This document shows, piece after piece, positions 3,704 to 7,922 of a stretch of 7,922 bases of DNA (position 1 is its first letter; every line of letters starts with the position of its first letter). The notes under the pieces were generated by a model. The model ran no database searches. It saw only the letters and a list, made by a program, of their open reading frames with translations, and was not told the origin of the DNA. This stretch comes from Planctomycetaceae bacterium (GTDB lineage: Bacteria; Planctomycetota; Planctomycetia; Planctomycetales; Planctomycetaceae): assembly GCA_015487825.1 (NCBI GenBank), contig WFOZ01001071.1, positions 1 through 7,922 of the forward strand, written 5' to 3'. The position numbers and the translations under genes are program-made.

Positions 3704-6700
3704 ATGAATTTTATTGCAAAGTCAGTCGGCATGGCTGTGATGATGCTGGCATGGTTTGTTATTCCGACTCATGCCCAGCAGGGGCCTGCTTTTCATCTTT
3801 CGTTTGATGAGCAGAGTGCTGATGCGCAACGGGACGGGCTGGGAATTCAAAAACCGTTGGTGCAGAGGAATCTGCGGTTTGTGGAAGGTCTCAGCGGAAA
3901 AGCGGTTTATTTTGGCAAGCAGAAAGATGGGAAAAAAAGAGCAGGAGCGATGCTGAAGTATTCCGCAGGGAATCTGTTTTCTTCAGATTCGGGAACGGTT
4001 TCTTTCTGGGTCAGGCCTGACTGGGACGGGATCGTGCCCAGGGGAACACAGATGGATCGTGACTATCGGTTTTTCTCTGCGTTTTCTCGCTCGAAAACAG
4101 AGGGAAAGGAAACCCCCAAACGAAAAATCTGGCTCTGGATGTGGCACTGGCTCCGTTGTGATTTGGCGTCAGCGGATGAAAAACCGTCGCCTAACTTACA
4201 GTGGAAATGCCGCAATACCTGGATGAAGGGAGACTGGTGGCATATTGCCCTCTCGTGGGATCAATCGGACGGACGCAAATTGTATCTGAATGGAATACCG
4301 GTTTACAGATCCGGGCAGGTTGCCCTGGATGATATCAGCGAGTTCTTTATCGGGGGAGAAACGCCGACCCAGCGTGTTGAATCGGCTATTGATGAATTCA
4401 AAATTTTCTCTCGCTGTTTGACTCGCTCGGAAATCGAAGCACAATTCAGAGAATTTGCACCACTCGATATCACACTCGAACGCCGATTTCTTCGAGCAAA
4501 ATCGAAAGAGCAATTGAGCATCGAAATATCTGCCCCGAAGCCACAGGCGATTCAGGCCAGATTGAGCCTGAAAGTGATTGCCGATGCAGGGAACGAAACG
4601 ATCATCGCTTGGGCAGAAGAGATTTCGCTGGAAGCTGGCCGGACAATCCAACTGCCGTTATCCGACCTGGCTGTCGGAAACTATCGTTTGCAGTCCGTTC
4701 TGAAAACAGAACAGGGGACCTGGCAACGCAGTTTCCCACTCACTGTTTACGAACAGCGGGAACCTCCGATCACTTCATCGCAATCGCTGGAAGTGGGTGA
4801 GTGCTTGGTTGATATCGATCTGACCGAAAAAAAGAATCATTTCAGGCAGAGCACGCCATCTCGGGTGAAAACTGTCCCCGGAGTTGGGCGGTATCTTGAA
4901 CTGGGCGACAAAAAATGGGATCGCATTGCAGTCGAACTTCCTGAACTTAATGCACCGCGTTCGCCGCTTGTAGTCGAGGTTGAATGGCCAGATGACAAAG
5001 AGCGTGCGATGTCGTTTTATCTGCTTGTCGCCTCAGAAAAGAAACAGCACCGGGATCGCCTTTCCGGTGGGGTTCAGTGTGGAGGGGAATATATCAACAG
5101 CGGCAAGATGAGAAAAACCCGGTATCTGTTTTATCCGGAAGCTCAGCACTACCTCTTTGAAGTGCGGACTTTAATCGACAGGTTGCCGGCTGCGGTTTCA
5201 AAATTGAAAATATATACGCTTGCAAAGCGTCTGCCGAAGCTCCATGTGGAATTTCCTGCGAATCTTCCGAAAAGAAATCTCGGCCATTTGGATGAGGATC
5301 AAAGTTTTGAAGTTCTGATGCCTCCCGGTTCGCCGTCCCCACTTCGCTACGGGTATGCCGTTCAGGTCATGGAAAACCTGCTTGATCACAACGACTACAG
5401 CGGGCAAAACACGATTTCTTATCCAGTCTTGAGATATTACTGGGGGCATCTGGATGCCGCACCGGTGAACAATGTCGGTCACGGAATGCGTGTCGCAGGC
5501 TGGATCAATTTGTTGTTGGATATGATGGAAAAACGGCATCAAAGTTTCTTTGCAGCCATCAACCTTTATACCGTTGCAGAAAAATTTGATCAGTCGCCAA
5601 CGCAGCAGGAAACGCTGATCAAACAAGGGCATTTTCTTTATGACAATCAGGGCAAGCTGGTGATGTACCGCTCGGCCAGATCGTATGGGAACAATCCGGT
5701 TCACCCTGCCGTGAGAGAAAAGTTTCTGGCTCAGGTTGATGAAATCGTAAAGAGATTTGGACACCACCCGGCTTTCAAGGGGATCGATTTATGGCTCAAC
5801 ACCCCCGCATTTTTCACATCCCTGAAACAGGGATACGGCGACTACACGATTGCAGTTTTTGAAAAGGAGACAGGAATCAAGATCCCGGTTTCCTCTGAAA
5901 ACAAGAACCGATTTGAGCAGCGGTATCGTTTTCTGACCGGGCCGGGAAAAAAGGATTGGCTGGCCTGGAGGGCACAAAAAAATCTGGAGCTTGTCAAAGA
6001 AATCAATACCCGGCTACAGCGAAGCAAAAAGGGAGCTCGTTTGTATCTGGAACTGAAAATGAGCTGGCATTTTGACAGATACAGCAAAGAAAAAACAATC
6101 GAACAATTTGATCTGGCATCTTACTGTTACGAAAACTATTCATTAGATGTTGAAGCGATCAACGCGATTGAGTGGGTTAGTATTGCACCCACGAAAGATG
6201 CAACGATGTCGCGTTCTAATAAACATTGGAACCACGGTGCTCACAATCTCAATTATGAACTGGTCACGAACACCGATCTGTTTCGCCCTTTCCGAAACGG
6301 AGGGCGGGGAGTTTCGTCGATTTATTATCGTTATTTTGAATCCTTCATGAATTCCATGATGCCTGAAAAATACGCTTCGTATTTTCAGAATTCCGACCCC
6401 AAGGCAGCGGGCCGGGATTTTCTGGCAGATTTTGCTCTCGCGATGGCGGCTCAAAACCCGGAAACGATTTTTGCAGGGGCTCAGCCTCTGGGAACGATGG
6501 GGCGAGAAGAAGTCTCCCGGGAATTTGCTCGAAATTTTCTGTCGCTACCCGCCGATTCTTTTGAGGATGTCCCTTCGATGAAAGATCCGGTGACAGCAAG
6601 ATTCCTTCAAACGGAAAATGGGACTTATTTTTATCAGGTCAACCTGCTCCCTTTTACTGTCCAAACGATTATTGAATTTCCGGAATCGATGACCACAGTG

Positions 6701-7564
6701 AGGGATCTGGGAGAAGGTTCAACGATCAACCTGAAACAGGGAAAGCTGGAGCAGGAATTAAAACCTTTTCAGCTCAAGTCGTATCTTGTGAAAGACCAAC
6801 AGACAAAACCGGGCAAGGGAGTTGTGAAGCTGAGCCGGGAATCCAGGAAATGGTTTGCTGATCGCCGGAAGTCGATCTCGGAATTGATTACCTACATCGA
6901 AAGCAGGGATGGAGAATTTGAACTGGGCAAGGAAATGCAGCAGAAGATTGCGACACAGGTAGAAGCGGGACATTTTGCAGATGCTTATCGGCGAATCAAT
7001 TCCAGAGCCATACGGGTGCTTCCTCAGTTGGCCAGAGAGGCGATCCAAACGAAAGAGTGGTTCCGTGACGATTTCGAAAATGAAAAACAGAGTCAAGCAA
7101 ACTGGAAGTTGCCAGCCGGATTCAACCTGATTGAAGATGGCACATTGACTGTTGGAATCAACGGCAGCAGAGGGATTGAACTGAGGAAAAACCCGAAGGG
7201 CGAGATGATGGTCGAGGCAACACTTTTTGCCACGAAAAACGGCGAAGGCTGGGGAGGGCTGATGTTTCGAGGTGTCAAGTTTCTGCTAAGAAAGGACGGC
7301 ATCTGGGTCATTTATAAAGTGAAAGGTGATAAAAAACTGAAGGGACCACTTTTCAAAACAGAGATCAAACCGGGCAAAGAATACCATTTCAAAATGTTGA
7401 ACAAAGGGAATATGTATATCATTTACGTTAACGGCGAAAAGATGCTTGCGATAGAGGAAGCAAAGGGACTACAGGAAAGCAATCAAGGATTCATCCTTGC
7501 CAGTAGTGGGTTCCCAGTGACATTCAAGAACGTGAAACTTTCCCGTATTGTCACTGAAAAATGA
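3704..7564 (+). CDS. Large secreted LamG-domain protein, possibly a polysaccharide-active enzyme (1286 aa)
   Basis: Residues 1-24 look like a signal peptide (hydrophobic core AVMMLAWFVI, likely cleavage after THA). Residues about 27-250 form a LamG/concanavalin-like jelly roll: LSFDE start, GTVSFWVRPDWDG, WWHIALSWDQSDGRKLYLNGIPV, and the closing AIDEFKIFSRCLTRSEIEAQF. About 253-350 looks like a beta-sandwich linker. About 540-950 is a mixed alpha/beta region with strands such as FKGIDLWLNTP (691-701) and ARLYLELKMSWHF (778-790); it may be a glycosidase-like barrel, but I cannot name a family or catalytic pair. About 960-1030 is beta-rich, about 1040-1115 helical, and 1118-1286 a second jelly roll (WFRDDFEN start, VNGEKMLAI, FKNVKLSRI end), resembling domains annotated in planctomycetes as DUF1080/3-keto-disaccharide hydrolase-like. 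A sulfatase starts 45 bp downstream, so a role in binding or cutting a sulfated polysaccharide is likely but inferred. The reading frame is intact throughout. Confidence 0.8.
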   Translation: MNFIAKSVGMAVMMLAWFVIPTHAQQGPAFHLSFDEQSADAQRDGLGIQKPLVQRNLRFVEGLSGKAVYFGKQKDGKKRAGAMLKYSAGNLFSSDSGTVSFWVRPDWDGIVPRGTQMDRDYRFFSAFSRSKTEGKETPKRKIWLWMWHWLRCDLASADEKPSPNLQWKCRNTWMKGDWWHIALSWDQSDGRKLYLNGIPVYRSGQVALDDISEFFIGGETPTQRVESAIDEFKIFSRCLTRSEIEAQFREFAPLDITLERRFLRAKSKEQLSIEISAPKPQAIQARLSLKVIADAGNETIIAWAEEISLEAGRTIQLPLSDLAVGNYRLQSVLKTEQGTWQRSFPLTVYEQREPPITSSQSLEVGECLVDIDLTEKKNHFRQSTPSRVKTVPGVGRYLELGDKKWDRIAVELPELNAPRSPLVVEVEWPDDKERAMSFYLLVASEKKQHRDRLSGGVQCGGEYINSGKMRKTRYLFYPEAQHYLFEVRTLIDRLPAAVSKLKIYTLAKRLPKLHVEFPANLPKRNLGHLDEDQSFEVLMPPGSPSPLRYGYAVQVMENLLDHNDYSGQNTISYPVLRYYWGHLDAAPVNNVGHGMRVAGWINLLLDMMEKRHQSFFAAINLYTVAEKFDQSPTQQETLIKQGHFLYDNQGKLVMYRSARSYGNNPVHPAVREKFLAQVDEIVKRFGHHPAFKGIDLWLNTPAFFTSLKQGYGDYTIAVFEKETGIKIPVSSENKNRFEQRYRFLTGPGKKDWLAWRAQKNLELVKEINTRLQRSKKGARLYLELKMSWHFDRYSKEKTIEQFDLASYCYENYSLDVEAINAIEWVSIAPTKDATMSRSNKHWNHGAHNLNYELVTNTDLFRPFRNGGRGVSSIYYRYFESFMNSMMPEKYASYFQNSDPKAAGRDFLADFALAMAAQNPETIFAGAQPLGTMGREEVSREFARNFLSLPADSFEDVPSMKDPVTARFLQTENGTYFYQVNLLPFTVQTIIEFPESMTTVRDLGEGSTINLKQGKLEQELKPFQLKSYLVKDQQTKPGKGVVKLSRESRKWFADRRKSISELITYIESRDGEFELGKEMQQKIATQVEAGHFADAYRRINSRAIRVLPQLAREAIQTKEWFRDDFENEKQSQANWKLPAGFNLIEDGTLTVGINGSRGIELRKNPKGEMMVEATLFATKNGEGWGGLMFRGVKFLLRKDGIWVIYKVKGDKKLKGPLFKTEIKPGKEYHFKMLNKGNMYIIYVNGEKMLAIEEAKGLQESNQGFILASSGFPVTFKNVKLSRIVTEK

Positions 7565-7609
7565 TGTAGGCCAGGTTGTGGAGTTGACGTTTCTTAAAAG
7601 GCAAAACCA

Positions 7610-7922
7610 ATGCAGAGATTCTTACGCTTTCAATTGCTGCTTTTCATGGTCATGGTTTTGGTTATCGCATCACCAAATTTAACAAACGCAGAAGAACCTG
7701 CGAGTTTGAATGTTTTGTTGATTTCTGTGGATGATATGAATTGGGATTCAGTCGGTGCGTTGGGTTGTAAAATCCCTCAGATAACTCCTCATATCGATCA
7801 GCTTGCCAGGGAAGGGATGCTGTTTCATAAGGCGCACGTCACCATTGCAGTTTGTCAACCAACGCGAGCCGTGTGGATGACAGGACAATATCCCCATAAC
7901 AATGGTGCGTACGGCTTTGAAA
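7610..7922 (+). CDS. Secreted type I (formylglycine) sulfatase, N-terminal 104 residues (3' end outside window)
   Basis: The frame opens with ATG 7610, preceded by a modest AAAGG (7597-7601), and stays open to the window edge. Residues 1-27 are a signal peptide (core LLLFMVMVLVIA, likely cleavage after TNA). LNVLLISVDDMNWDSVGALG (33-52) holds the Asp41-Asp42 pair that binds calcium in this family. VCQPTRAVWMTGQYPH (81-96) is the sulfatase signature: Cys82 (7853-7855) would be oxidised to formylglycine, and Arg86 is the partner residue. The CxPTR form, with Thr at the usual Ser, fits the CxPxR core. The enzyme would hydrolyse a sulfate ester, probably on a polysaccharide, outside the cytoplasm. 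The substrate cannot be told from this part. The 45-bp gap and shared direction suggest co-transcription with the LamG protein. Confidence 0.93.
   Translation, partial: MQRFLRFQLLLFMVMVLVIASPNLTNAEEPASLNVLLISVDDMNWDSVGALGCKIPQITPHIDQLAREGMLFHKAHVTIAVCQPTRAVWMTGQYPHNNGAYGFE

Overview
The window looks like chromosomal DNA of a planctomycete (Planctomycetota). I infer this from three things: a secreted type I sulfatase directly behind a very large secreted LamG-type protein, an AsmA-like envelope protein, and moderate GC. All genes and the main RNA signals lie on the + strand. Genus-level placement is not possible from the sequence alone.

Layout. 2-322 is the 3' end of trpC (indole-3-glycerol phosphate synthase), cut by the window edge. 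After a 211-bp gap with one operator-like inverted repeat comes a 774-codon AsmA-like, membrane-anchored protein (534-2858) that starts with GTG. An 845-bp stretch without a conventional gene follows (2859-3703). A 1286-residue secreted protein (3704-7564) is next: LamG-like jelly roll, a large central domain that may be a glycosidase-like barrel, and a C-terminal jelly roll. Only 45 bp later begins a secreted sulfatase with the formylglycine motif (7610 onward, cut by the window edge). The last two genes are probably one operon for degrading sulfated polysaccharide.

The most unusual part is the 845-bp gap. It holds what looks like an independent structured RNA of about 330 nt (about 3012-3342), with a plausible promoter, a jump in GC from 37% to 70% (hand-counted), several hairpins and a textbook intrinsic terminator. 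Inside it is a 14-codon ORF with a perfect 10-nt Shine-Dalgarno sequence and tandem cysteine codons. A second copy of the Shine-Dalgarno core lies within the ORF. A 10-nt copy of the 16S rRNA 3' tail (GGATCACCTC) lies downstream and could mask the ribosome-binding site. Two helices overlapping the end of the ORF are mutually exclusive. I do not recognise this RNA as a known class.

A second regulatory element sits just before the 1286-residue gene. It is an intrinsic terminator whose U-run ends 26 bp before the start codon, and whose 3' arm is duplicated. The 5' arm can therefore pair with copy one (no terminator) or copy two (terminator), which is an attenuator-like design for the LamG-sulfatase operon.

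All RNA folding was done by eye. Nothing was searched or computed.
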